A stretch of DNA of 64,000 bases, taken from positions 372,001 to 436,000 of the forward strand of contig NZ_SDDZ01000002.1 of NCBI RefSeq assembly GCF_004115975.1, in the 5' to 3' direction. This document shows, one piece after another, positions 27,080-37,577 of this stretch. A program made the position numbers and the translations under genes. A model generated the notes under the pieces. That model made no database searches and had not been told where the DNA came from. It saw only the letters and a list, made by a program, of their open reading frames with translations. Positions within the stretch are counted from its first letter, which is position 1; each line of letters starts with the position of its first letter. This DNA comes from Gelidibacter gilvus (GTDB taxonomy: Bacteria; Bacteroidota; Bacteroidia; Flavobacteriales; Flavobacteriaceae).

Positions 27080-27793
27080 ATGAAAAAAACAATTCTATTT
27101 GTTGCAGCGCTACTCCTTGCAATCACAATTCAAGCCCAAAAGAAAATTAAAGGAAATGGCAACGTCACGACCATTAACAGAACGACTTCAGATTATGATG
27201 CCGTTACATTCGCGGGGTCTTTTGATTATATCCTGGTCTCTGGGGCGGAGGGCAAAATTAAAATTGAAGGTGAAGAAAACTTGCTGCAATATATTATTAC
27301 AGAAGTAAAAAATGGCACATTAAGTGTCAGAACCGAAAATAGAATCAGTTTACAAACCTCAAAAAATAAAACTATCAAAATAACGGTTCCGTTCAAAGAT
27401 ATTAATGCCGTATCTCTAACCGGATCAGGAGATGTTTGGAATGAAAACACCATTTCAGCAACCCATTTCAAGACCTCGGTGACAGGTTCAGGAGACATCA
27501 TATTAGATGTGGAATCAACATCGGTAGATGCCAGTGTTACAGGTTCTGGAGACTTGACCTTAAAGGGAAGAACAAACAATTTAAAAGTGAGCGTTACGGG
27601 CTCTGGAGATTATAAAGGTTTTAATCTTATAGCCAATAATGTGGACGTTTCGGTAAATGGTTCAGGAGATGCCAAAGTGGTATGCAACGGCAATTTAACA
27701 GCACGTGTATCTGGATCTGGTGATATAAAATATTCAGGAAATCCTAAAACTGAAGATACGAAAGTTGCCGGTTCAGGTAGTATTAGTAATTAA
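27080..27793 (+). CDS. Exported head-GIN (DUF2807) protein
   Basis: 237 residues with a signal peptide (cleaved near IQAQ). The body is a beta-solenoid with repeated GSGD motifs (TGSGDVWNE, TGSGDIILD, TGSGDLTLK, TGSGDYKGF, NGSGDAKVV, SGSGDIKYS) and a short last turn ending AGSGSISN. This is the DUF2807/head-GIN family, common in Bacteroidota and of unknown function. It closes the sigma-factor series, 45 bases after the DYG protein. Like its neighbour it is exported and built from a short turn repeat, so the two may share a role in the envelope. Confidence 0.85.
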   Translation: MKKTILFVAALLLAITIQAQKKIKGNGNVTTINRTTSDYDAVTFAGSFDYILVSGAEGKIKIEGEENLLQYIITEVKNGTLSVRTENRISLQTSKNKTIKITVPFKDINAVSLTGSGDVWNENTISATHFKTSVTGSGDIILDVESTSVDASVTGSGDLTLKGRTNNLKVSVTGSGDYKGFNLIANNVDVSVNGSGDAKVVCNGNLTARVSGSGDIKYSGNPKTEDTKVAGSGSISN

Positions 27794-27857
27794 TAGAAAT
27801 AGGATATATTCTTTTTTTGATTACTCCTTATAATTATAACGATTAGAGCTAAAAAAA

Positions 27858-29234
27858 TTATGCTTTTCTTGGAACTCTAAAAAGCAGCAAAATTCCGACC
27901 AAAAAGAATATAAACAGGAATAAAATGGCATTTCGCATACTGCCGGTAATTTGATCGATAGTAGCAAAGATGACCATCCCGATAACAATTCCGATTTTTT
28001 CTGCCACATCATAAAAGCTAAAGTATGAAGTGGTGTCTTTAGTTTCCGGTAGAAATTTGGAATAGGTTGAACGCGCCAAAGATTGGATCCCACCCATAAC
28101 AAATCCGACGAAACCTGCAGCAATATAAAAATCCATTGGGGTGGTCATGAAATAGGCGTAAAAACATAAGCCCATCCAAATGAAATTCACAACAATCAAG
28201 GTGTTGATGTTGCCAAACTTAGCCGAGGCTCGAGATGTTAAAATCGCGCCCATTACGGCCACTAATTGAATAATTAAAATACTGAAAATTAAACCCATGG
28301 TTTTTCCGTCGCTATCCTTCCACGCTATTTCTTCTTCACCAAAATAAACAGCAACCAACATAATGGTCTGAACTGCCATACTGAAAACAAAGAAGGCTCC
28401 GAGATAACGTTTCAATCTTAAATTATTGGTCAAGGCTTTCCACACGGTTCTGAGCTCCTTAAAACCATTAAAAACAATCGATTTGGTGACTTCATGTCCA
28501 TTTGAAACGCCTTTTGGTAACATATAAAAAGTGTACTGGCTGAACAGAATCCACCATAAACCTACCGTAATGAACGCTACTCGCATGGCTTCAATGGATG
28601 CGGCATTTCTCGCTGCTTCAGAAGCAACTTCAATTTCGATGGCAGAACCAGTCGCTAAAACATCTGGTGCAATAGCTATATTAAATCCAAAAGTTTCTGG
28701 GTACATCACCATGGCGAGATTGAGGATCAACAAAATCACGCTCCCAATATATCCCAACGAAAATCCTTTGGCGCTGATTTTATCTTGCTGTTCAGGAAAA
28801 GCGATATCAGGAAGATAGGAGTTGTAGAATACCAAGCTTCCCCAATAGCCTATCAAGCCCATAAAATAAAACAGTAAACTCAGATGGATCCGTTCCAAGC
28901 TAAACCAATACAAGCCAATGCACCCAAGTCCGCCAACATAACAGAAAAACTTCATGAAACTCTTCTTGTTGCCAACGTAATCTGCAATACCAGACAAAAT
29001 GGGCGATAAGATTGCAACAATCAAAAATGTAAATGCAGTAACAAATGTAATCAGGGCTGTACTTTTAAATTCAAAACCAAAAGCACTGACCTTTTTGACC
29101 TCAGAAATAAACAATGCAGAATAAAATATGGGAAATATGGAAGACGCGATGGTCAACGTATAGACTGAATTTGCCCAATCATAAAATGCCCAGGCGTTCA
29201 GTAATTTCTTACTCCCTTTTTGATATTGCTCCAT
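27858..29234 (-). CDS. MFS transporter, UMF1/Atg22-like family
   Basis: 458 residues with about twelve hydrophobic membrane segments. The N-terminus KKLLNAWAFYDWANSVYTLT is typical of the UMF1 (Atg22-like) branch of the major facilitator superfamily. A charged loop follows the middle segments near residue 245. The substrate is unknown; relatives include amino-acid effluxers. It is transcribed after the M48 gene but separated from it by a terminator, so it has its own message. The ATG at 29234 gives the expected N-terminal cytoplasmic helix. Confidence 0.85.
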   Translation of the reverse strand: MEQYQKGSKKLLNAWAFYDWANSVYTLTIASSIFPIFYSALFISEVKKVSAFGFEFKSTALITFVTAFTFLIVAILSPILSGIADYVGNKKSFMKFFCYVGGLGCIGLYWFSLERIHLSLLFYFMGLIGYWGSLVFYNSYLPDIAFPEQQDKISAKGFSLGYIGSVILLILNLAMVMYPETFGFNIAIAPDVLATGSAIEIEVASEAARNAASIEAMRVAFITVGLWWILFSQYTFYMLPKGVSNGHEVTKSIVFNGFKELRTVWKALTNNLRLKRYLGAFFVFSMAVQTIMLVAVYFGEEEIAWKDSDGKTMGLIFSILIIQLVAVMGAILTSRASAKFGNINTLIVVNFIWMGLCFYAYFMTTPMDFYIAAGFVGFVMGGIQSLARSTYSKFLPETKDTTSYFSFYDVAEKIGIVIGMVIFATIDQITGSMRNAILFLFIFFLVGILLLFRVPRKA

Positions 29235-29316
29235 TGAAGGTTTATTAATTATTTTCTATTATTAGATATTTATTATTCTTGCTCGATCAAAAATGAATGC
29301 AACAGATTTTGAAAAC

Positions 29317-29358
29317 AAAAAAGCTGTTCGCTCCAAATTTTGGGCATGAACAGCTTTT
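29317..29358 (-). terminator. Terminator of the M48 protease gene
   Basis: AAAAGCTGTTC and GAACAGCTTTT form an 11-bp stem, followed on the minus strand by T residues. It starts about 34 bases after the M48 stop codon. Confidence 0.85.
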
Positions 29359-29391
29359 AAAAATAGTTATTTATTTTACAACAGCGATGGA

Positions 29392-30210
29392 TTAACTTTT
29401 AAATGTAGTTACTCCAAATTTCTTGGCTTCTGCTCTGGCTTTTTCAGCATGAGCTTCAATGTTTTTAATACGTGTTTCATTGGCAGGGTGCGTGCTTAAA
29501 AATTCAGGTGGAGCTCCTCCTCCACTTTGAGCATTCATACGTCGCCATAAGTTGGCAGCTTCCATAGGTTCATAGCCTGCAATCGCCATTAAATACAAAC
29601 CAATCTCATCTGCTTGGGTTTCATGGCTTCTGCTAAAAGGAAGCATCACGCCTACTTGAGACCCAACACCGTAAGCTTGGTTAAAAAGATTTAACGTTTG
29701 TGGATCGCTAATCACTACATTCCCGGCTACAGCACCCATTTGCTGTAACATTCCGGCACTCATACGTTGCTGACCATGATTGGCAAGTGCGTGAGAGACC
29801 TCATGCCCCATAATGGCTGCTAATCCAGCCTCATCTTGAGCAATTGGTAAAATACCCGTGTAAACCACAATTTTACCGCCCGGCATACACCATGCGTTCA
29901 CCGTTTTATCTTCAACTAAATTGTATTCCCATTTGTAATCTTTCAAATAACCCTGATATCCATTGGCATCTAACCAGCGTTCAGCAGCTACTGCTATTTT
30001 TTGACCAACACGTCTCACCATATCGGCATCCTTCGTATTTCTAACCACCTTATGTTCCGTAAGAAACTCATCATACTGCGCAAAAGCAGTAGGAAAAAGT
30101 TGTGAATTTGGAACAAGGGCCAATGTCTTATTTCCCGTAAATGGATTCGTAGCGCAGGATAAAAATAGTGCCAACGCACCCATTGCTACAATTGAATTCT
30201 TATATCTCAT
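29392..30210 (-). CDS. M48-family metalloprotease lipoprotein
   Basis: 272 residues. A lipoprotein signal (ALALFLSC, Cys at about residue 19) precedes an M48 domain with the zinc motif HEVSHALANHG (about residue 137) and the third ligand in SHETQADEIGLYLM. It belongs to the LoiP/BepA-like periplasmic proteases that act in outer-membrane protein quality control; a direct role here is inferred. The HExxH and downstream Glu are intact. It is followed by a terminator and separated from GH31 upstream by about 100 bases. Confidence 0.92.
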   Translation of the reverse strand: MRYKNSIVAMGALALFLSCATNPFTGNKTLALVPNSQLFPTAFAQYDEFLTEHKVVRNTKDADMVRRVGQKIAVAAERWLDANGYQGYLKDYKWEYNLVEDKTVNAWCMPGGKIVVYTGILPIAQDEAGLAAIMGHEVSHALANHGQQRMSAGMLQQMGAVAGNVVISDPQTLNLFNQAYGVGSQVGVMLPFSRSHETQADEIGLYLMAIAGYEPMEAANLWRRMNAQSGGGAPPEFLSTHPANETRIKNIEAHAEKARAEAKKFGVTTFKS

Positions 30211-30314
30211 CTGTTATTTTATTAAGATTTATTAAGCATAAAAATACAAAAACCATTCCCTTATTGATTAACTCAAAAAGAAATAGTTTTTGCTTTTGTG
30301 AAATCAAAGAAATT

Positions 30315-32720
30315 CTACTTCCCGAAAAGATGTAATTCGGTAAAACCTTTGTCGATGATCATTGAATTATTACCATTCATTTTAAGATCATTTAAAGATA
30401 TTTCTTCGTTATCAATCTGAACTTTAGTGATGGTAAATGGAAGTCCATGGAATTCAATTTTAAACTTCTGGTATCCGGCATCAAATTTTCCTTCTTTGTG
30501 TTGTTGGATAATAAGTTCATCAGATTTTCCTGTCAACTTAAACGTTCTTAGACTATAACGTCCTTTTTTATAATCATACCCATCATGGGCATCATCAAAT
30601 AAAATAGAGGATTCCTTTCCGTTTTTAAAATAAACTTCAAGTTTTACTTCATCAATATCGATCTCACCAACATATTGCTGCACAGGGAATTTTGGAATGA
30701 TGGCTCCAGCTTTTACAAAAACCGGGATGGTTTCAATATCAGCATCCACCCACATTTCCTTTCCTCCTGAAACAATCTGATCCGTCCAAAAGTTGAACCA
30801 TTCACCACGAGGAATAAACATGCGTCTTCCGCGGGCATTTGGTTCTAATATTGGACACACCAACATATGGTCTCCAAAGATAAACTCATCAGACCTGTAA
30901 TGTGTATGTACATCTTCTTGATCAAATAATACTAAGGATTTCAACATCGGAATACCTTCTTCAACATATTTCCAAAAGGACGTGTATAGATAAGGTAATA
31001 ATTGGTAACGCAATTCAATCCATTTACGGACAATATTGGTGACGTCTTCATCAAATGCCCAAGGCTCTTGATTCCCGTGATCACCTGAAGAGTGTACCCT
31101 AAAGAAGGGATGGAAAATTCCAAGTTGAATCCATCTGGTGAACAACTCACCACTTGGCTGTTCTGCAAATCCACCAATATCACTACCGGCAAAAGAGAAT
31201 CCCGACATGGCCATACGTTGTGCCTGTATATTGGCAATCCATAAATGTTCCCATGTGGCTACATTATCTCCTGTCCATGTAGAACAATAGCGTTGTGTAC
31301 CAGAGTAGGCAGCACGCGTAATCACAAATGGTCGTTTTGGATAGGCAAATTTCTTCACACCTTGGTAGGTTGCTCTTGCCATCTGCATACCATAAACATT
31401 ATGCGCCTTTCTGTGACTACAACGGTTTCCATCATATTCGTGTCTCACATCGTCAGGAAAAGTCTTATTGGGAACTTCCATCACTGCAGGTTCGTTCATA
31501 TCATTCCAAACGCCTCTAACACCAATGTTCTCAACCAAATCCCTGAATAAATCAGACCACCAGTCACGCACTTTAGCATTTGTAAAATCAGGGAAATAAC
31601 ATTCTCCTGGCCACACTTTACCCTTCATATACGGACCATCGGCACGCTTACAGAAGTAATCTTTGTCCAGTGCTTCCTTAAAAACCGTATACTCCATATC
31701 TATTTTAATCCCAGGATCAATGATGACGACCGTTTTGAAACCATCATCTGCTAATTCCTTGACCATGCGTTTTGGATCTGGGAAATGATTTTTATCCCAA
31801 GTAAAACATCTAAACCCGTCCATATAATCGATGTCCAAATAAATGGCATCACAAGGAATTTTTAATTCCCTAAACTTTGACGTGACTTCTTTTACTGTCG
31901 ATTCTGGGTAATAACTCCATTTACACTGATGAAAACCCAATGCCCATAGAGGTGGCAATTGATGTGGTTTTCCAGTTAAATCGGTATAATTGGCAACTAC
32001 ATCTTCCATTTGTGGACCGTAAATGAAATAATAGTTCATTTCACCGCCTTGAGCCCAGAAACTTGTAACGTTGCGTCTTTCTTGACAGAAATCAAAATAG
32101 GATCTAAAGCTATTGTCAAAGAAAATTCCGTAAGCTTTTTTATCCTTTAAGCCCGTGTAAAATGGAATGGCCTTGTAAATAGGATCAGTATCCTTACCAA
32201 ACGCGTAACTGTCCGTCACCCAATTTTCAAAGCGTTTGCCCTTTAAATTGAGATCAACTGGTTTGTCTCCCAATCCGTAATAGCTCTCACCATCATGGGA
32301 CGACTTACTCATTTTCACAATATTACCGCCATATTCATAGCTTTCTTCCCAATGGAAACCCAATTCGTCTTCATTGATAAGTTTATGATCTTTGGCATCA
32401 AAAATCAAGACTTGTAAATTCTCCTTTTTGATATGACAAATAAGCTTAGAAGTTGTAATCTTATAAGATTCCGCTTCTTCTTCAATTTCTAAAAAGTTGT
32501 AACCTTTGCTAGCATGTTTTGTGATAGCATAAGAAAAATCATTTTCAAAGGTTCCAGTAGTCGTATATCTAAAACGTAGGACACTATCCCTTAAAATGGT
32601 CATTTCTAAAACGACATCGTTCTCTGTAGTAAAATAAAGTGTATCTACGTCCTTTCTATAGGCTACTATTTTTGATGGGAATAGATTTCCCTTTTGTTCT
32701 AAATCAGTATTTATAATCAT
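30315..32720 (-). CDS. Glycoside hydrolase family 31 alpha-glucosidase
   Basis: 801 residues. An N-terminal beta-domain is followed by the GH31 barrel with the nucleophile in GVWNDMNEPAVM (about residue 410) and the acid/base Asp in TWTGDNVATWEH (about residue 480), then C-terminal beta-domains with a DUF5110-like part. GH31 enzymes of this type release glucose from alpha-glucans such as starch or glycogen breakdown products. There is no signal peptide, so it is probably cytoplasmic. It lies downstream of glgB on the same strand, with 118 bases between them, and has its own TATATTTG box. Substrate is inferred. Confidence 0.92.
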   Translation of the reverse strand: MIINTDLEQKGNLFPSKIVAYRKDVDTLYFTTENDVVLEMTILRDSVLRFRYTTTGTFENDFSYAITKHASKGYNFLEIEEEAESYKITTSKLICHIKKENLQVLIFDAKDHKLINEDELGFHWEESYEYGGNIVKMSKSSHDGESYYGLGDKPVDLNLKGKRFENWVTDSYAFGKDTDPIYKAIPFYTGLKDKKAYGIFFDNSFRSYFDFCQERRNVTSFWAQGGEMNYYFIYGPQMEDVVANYTDLTGKPHQLPPLWALGFHQCKWSYYPESTVKEVTSKFRELKIPCDAIYLDIDYMDGFRCFTWDKNHFPDPKRMVKELADDGFKTVVIIDPGIKIDMEYTVFKEALDKDYFCKRADGPYMKGKVWPGECYFPDFTNAKVRDWWSDLFRDLVENIGVRGVWNDMNEPAVMEVPNKTFPDDVRHEYDGNRCSHRKAHNVYGMQMARATYQGVKKFAYPKRPFVITRAAYSGTQRYCSTWTGDNVATWEHLWIANIQAQRMAMSGFSFAGSDIGGFAEQPSGELFTRWIQLGIFHPFFRVHSSGDHGNQEPWAFDEDVTNIVRKWIELRYQLLPYLYTSFWKYVEEGIPMLKSLVLFDQEDVHTHYRSDEFIFGDHMLVCPILEPNARGRRMFIPRGEWFNFWTDQIVSGGKEMWVDADIETIPVFVKAGAIIPKFPVQQYVGEIDIDEVKLEVYFKNGKESSILFDDAHDGYDYKKGRYSLRTFKLTGKSDELIIQQHKEGKFDAGYQKFKIEFHGLPFTITKVQIDNEEISLNDLKMNGNNSMIIDKGFTELHLFGK

Positions 32721-32759
32721 AATATGGTATTAAAAATCACAAAAAAACACATAAGTTTT

Positions 32760-32767
32760 CAAATATA
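32760..32767 (-). promoter_or_regulatory. Candidate -7 box of the GH31 gene
   Basis: TATATTTG on the minus strand fits TAnnTTTG and lies about 40 bases before the GH31 ATG. No clear -33 element is seen. Confidence 0.4.
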
Positions 32768-32838
32768 AAATTTAAGTTGATAGTACTTGTTAACTACAAC
32801 GATTGCGACTTGAATAATTAATAAAATTGAGCTGACTA

Positions 32839-35034
32839 TTACTCTTTTTTGTCAGTTTTCTTAGGAATTGACTTGGATTTGGTGGATTTTGAAGTGGTTT
32901 TGCTTGATTTATTCTTAGTTGGCTTTACGGAAGACTTAGTTTTAATTTCCTTTTCTACCAATTCTATTTTAGGAATAATAACATCAGATTTTTTCTTATC
33001 GGTTTTCTTATCTGAAACTACCGCCTTAGGTTTCGTTTTCACTACTTTTTTGGGTGACTTCTTTACAGTTTTTGCTTTCTCTTTGACAATCGATTTATCC
33101 GACGCCTTTTTAGAAGGCTTTGTTGATTTTATATATTTAAAAGCAACCATTCCTAAAGGTGGGATGATGATTTCTGCAGAATGCTCCCGATTGTGCAATT
33201 CGGCCTTCTTGGTCGTAATGACTTTATTTTTAAAATCGCCTGTACCATTGTAAATTTCATCATCACTGTTGAAAATCTCTTGAATCTTCCCCTTATGAGG
33301 CATTCCTATACCGTAATTGACCATAGGTGTTGGTGTCATATTACAGGCGACGATGATATCGTTTTTGGAGTCATTCCCTTTTCTTATATATACTAAAACC
33401 GAGTTTTTATGATCATCATAAGCAATCCATTCAAAACCTTCACCCGAAAATTGTTGTTCATACATTGCAGGTTCCGATTGATATAAACCGTTTAAATCGA
33501 TGATCAGGTTTTGAATCCCCTGGTGAAATTTAGAATCTAATAAATGCCAATCCAAACTCGATCTAAAGTTCCATTCGTTGTTCTGACCAAATTCACAACC
33601 CATAAATAGCAATTTGCCTCCAGGATGTGTAAACATATAACTGTACAACAATCTCAAATTGGCAAAACGTTGCCACTCATCGCCGGGCATACGTCCTAAA
33701 ATAGAGCGTTTGCCATATACGACTTCATCGTGGCTTAATGGCAACATGAAATTTTCAGAAAACGCATAGGTCATTGAAAAAGTCAAGTCGTTTTGATGGT
33801 ATTGTCGATAAATAGGTGGTTTGCCAAAGTATTCGAGCGAATCGTGCATCCAGCCCATCATCCATTTCATGCCAAACCCAAGTCCGCCAGAAAATGTAGG
33901 TCGGGATACCATTGGGAATGCTGTAGACTCTTCAGCAATGTTCTGTACATCTGGATAATTGGAATATACAGCTTCATTCATCTCCTTTATAAAAGCAACA
34001 GCGTCTAAATTCTCTCTTCCACCGTACATATTTGGCTCCCAATCACCTTCATCTCTGGAATAATCCAAATATAACATGGAGGCTACGGCATCAACGCGCA
34101 ATCCGTCAGCATGATATTGGTCCAACCAAAAAAGCGCATTACTGATCAAAAATGATTTGACTTCGTTGCGTCCATAATTAAAGATCAAACTTTTCCAGTC
34201 ATGGTGATAGCCTTTGCGTCTATCTGGATGTTCGTACAAACAGGAACCGTCAAAATACCCGAGTCCGTGTGCGTCTTCAGGAAAATGTGAAGGCACCCAG
34301 TCCAAAAGAACGCCAATATCATTCTTATGAAGCGTATCGACCAAAAACTTGAATTCTTCAGGATAACCAAAACGTGAGGTTGGCGCAAAGTAGCCAGTTA
34401 TCTGATAACCCCAACTTGGGTCATAAGGAAATTCCATAATGGGCATCAGCTCCACATGTGTGAATTTCATTTTTTTGACGTAAGCAACAAGATCATCAGC
34501 CAATTCAACATAAGACATAAATCGATCTTCTTTTTCATGGCGTTTCCAAGAGCTTAAATGCACTTCGTAAACGGAGTATGGCGCATCTAGGGCATTGTTC
34601 TTTTTACGTTTGGACATCCAATCGTCATCCTTCCATTTATAATCATCCTCCCATACAATGGAAGCCGTTTGTGGCGGATGTTCAGCACGACGTGCATATG
34701 GATCTGCCTTTTCTGTTTTTATATTGTTATGATGGCTCGTAATTTTATATTTGTAGATATTGCCTAGTCCTACTTTAGGAATAAAGCCTTCCCAAACACC
34801 ACTTTTATCCCATCTGACATTGAGCTCATGTGCATTTTCATTCCATTTATTGAAATCGCCAACCACAGAAACTCTTTTAGCACTCGGGGCCCAAACTGCA
34901 AAATAAGTGCCTTTTATACCATCGACTTCCATGATGTGCGACCCAAACTTTTCGTAAAGCCTGAAATGCTTTCCAGCCAAAAATAGATTGATATCAAAAT
35001 CGGTAAAACGACTACAAGGCGTTACTTTTGCCAT
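32839..35034 (-). CDS. glgB: 1,4-alpha-glucan branching enzyme with Lys-rich tail
   Basis: 731 residues. An N-terminal CBM48-like module (GTYFAVWAPSAKRVSVVGDF) precedes a GH13 catalytic barrel with the nucleophile in GLRVDAVASMLYLDY, the acid/base in NIAEESTAFPMVSRP and LSHDEVVYGKRSIL. The C-terminal beta-domain ends near residue 635. The last 95 residues are very rich in Lys, Ser and Thr (for example KKSPKKVVKTKPKAVVSDKK), which I do not associate with the usual GlgB. GlgB makes alpha-1,6 branches in glycogen in the cytoplasm. The following gene is GH31. Confidence 0.95.
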   Translation of the reverse strand: MAKVTPCSRFTDFDINLFLAGKHFRLYEKFGSHIMEVDGIKGTYFAVWAPSAKRVSVVGDFNKWNENAHELNVRWDKSGVWEGFIPKVGLGNIYKYKITSHHNNIKTEKADPYARRAEHPPQTASIVWEDDYKWKDDDWMSKRKKNNALDAPYSVYEVHLSSWKRHEKEDRFMSYVELADDLVAYVKKMKFTHVELMPIMEFPYDPSWGYQITGYFAPTSRFGYPEEFKFLVDTLHKNDIGVLLDWVPSHFPEDAHGLGYFDGSCLYEHPDRRKGYHHDWKSLIFNYGRNEVKSFLISNALFWLDQYHADGLRVDAVASMLYLDYSRDEGDWEPNMYGGRENLDAVAFIKEMNEAVYSNYPDVQNIAEESTAFPMVSRPTFSGGLGFGMKWMMGWMHDSLEYFGKPPIYRQYHQNDLTFSMTYAFSENFMLPLSHDEVVYGKRSILGRMPGDEWQRFANLRLLYSYMFTHPGGKLLFMGCEFGQNNEWNFRSSLDWHLLDSKFHQGIQNLIIDLNGLYQSEPAMYEQQFSGEGFEWIAYDDHKNSVLVYIRKGNDSKNDIIVACNMTPTPMVNYGIGMPHKGKIQEIFNSDDEIYNGTGDFKNKVITTKKAELHNREHSAEIIIPPLGMVAFKYIKSTKPSKKASDKSIVKEKAKTVKKSPKKVVKTKPKAVVSDKKTDKKKSDVIIPKIELVEKEIKTKSSVKPTKNKSSKTTSKSTKSKSIPKKTDKKE

Positions 35035-35218
35035 ATTTAAAGTTTAAAAGGGTTAAAAAGTGTTAAGAACTTTGAAAATAAAATCCTAAAGTACTAAAAT
35101 TACGTAGACAAAGTAACATGAAATGCGTATTTAAAATCCTTAGGATTATCTTAACGCTTTATTGAGAAAGGAAACAGAATACCTTTCGACTTAATTTTAA
35201 ATCCACAAATAGATCCTT

Positions 35219-35710
35219 ATGAAAACTCTCCCGTTAATACTTTTATTGAGCATTATTTTTAGCTGTAACAGCTCTGCTCAAAAGAAAGACAGTGATACGC
35301 CGAAAACCAAAGAATTTAAAGTTTCCAAAACTGATGCCGAATGGAAAGCTCAATTAACTGCAGAACAATATCATGTGCTCAGGAAAGCAGGTACGGAACG
35401 GGCATTCTCCAGTCCGTTAAATGATAATCATGACGTAGGAACCTATGTTTGCGCAGCGTGCAAAACCCCATTGTATAAAAGTGAGCATAAATTCGATTCA
35501 GGAACCGGTTGGCCAAGTTTCGACAGAGTTATTGAAGGCAATGTCGCGTTTTCTACCGATAAAAAATTAGGATATATGCGCAATGAAGAGCATTGTGCCA
35601 CATGTGGCGGCCATTTAGGTCATGTTTTTGATGATGGTCCAAGAAAAACCACCGGAAAACGTCATTGTATCAATGGAGATGCTTTGGAGTTTGTTCCGGC
35701 CAAAAAGTAA
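35219..35710 (+). CDS. msrB: Peptide-methionine (R)-S-oxide reductase, lipoprotein form
   Basis: 163 residues. The signal LLLSIIFSCNSSAQ is a lipoprotein signal with Cys at about residue 16, so the enzyme is outside the cytoplasm. The MsrB domain shows KFDSGTGWPSF, two zinc CxxC pairs (CAAC, CATC), GGHLGHVFDDGP and the catalytic Cys in GKRHCINGDALEF. MsrB reduces methionine-R-sulfoxide in oxidised proteins. It is monocistronic, divergent from glgB. The ATG at 35219 directly precedes the signal peptide. Confidence 0.94.
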   Translation: MKTLPLILLLSIIFSCNSSAQKKDSDTPKTKEFKVSKTDAEWKAQLTAEQYHVLRKAGTERAFSSPLNDNHDVGTYVCAACKTPLYKSEHKFDSGTGWPSFDRVIEGNVAFSTDKKLGYMRNEEHCATCGGHLGHVFDDGPRKTTGKRHCINGDALEFVPAKK

Positions 35711-36080
35711 ATTCCAATTTTTTAAATTCCAAATTCCAATTGGTAGATTCACAATTGGAATTTGGTATTTGGTATTTGGTGTTTTATAGTTCAATAAACA
35801 CAAGTGCAGACGACATTTTACTGACCATATATAATCAAATCATAGTGAACAGTTTCAGTGTCCATAATGTCCAACAGCTATGATGGGTTTTAGGGAATAC
35901 ATAATTCAAATCACTTCTCACATTAAGGCTTAAAAATTCAACCTTACAACCTACGGTCAGCAACAAAGACCATTTACAAACAATTCTTAATAACTATTCC
36001 CATATTTGGATTTGGTAATTTGCAATTTGAAATTTACTTTTTGTAACTTCGTAGCTTCTAATCACGATTAAAAAATTCTC
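35711..36080. other. Intergenic region with large perfect inverted repeat
   Basis: No gene is seen. At 35729-35742 and 35752-35765 two perfect 14-base arms (CCAAATTCCAATTG / CAATTGGAATTTGG) form a stem with a 9-base loop, followed by ATTTGGTATTTGG repeats. Just before lpdA (36001-36040) is another ATTTGG/TTGCAATTTG-rich patch. No T-run follows the stem, so it is not a classic terminator. Confidence 0.6.
35729..35765. repeat. 14-bp perfect inverted repeat
   Basis: Arms 35729-35742 and 35752-35765 are perfect complements. The TTTGGAATTTGG-type wording looks like the short repeats often scattered between flavobacterial genes (my recollection). Confidence 0.7.
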
Positions 36081-37457
<1,377 letters not shown>

Positions 37458-37468
37458 TCCCCTCCTAA

Positions 37469-37485
37469 CCTCCCCGAAGGGGAGG
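37469..37485. repeat. GC-rich intergenic hairpin
   Basis: CCTCCCC-gaa-GGGGAGG forms a 7-bp stem in an otherwise AT-rich spacer. I recall the same CCTCCCCGAAGGGGAGG wording from other flavobacterial intergenic regions. It lies between the lpdA stop and the terminator. Confidence 0.55.
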
Positions 37486-37504
37486 AACTGATACTCATAA
37501 AATT

Positions 37505-37539
37505 AAAAAAAGCGATTCAAAATTTGAATCGCTTTTTTT
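37505..37539. terminator. Bidirectional terminator lpdA / barrel gene
   Basis: AAAAAAAGCGATTCAAA faces TTTGAATCGCTTTTTTT. The long A- and T-runs on both sides suit convergent genes. Confidence 0.9.
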
Positions 37540-37577
37540 ATTGGAATTTTGAATTTATTAATTTTTTTGGTGCTATT

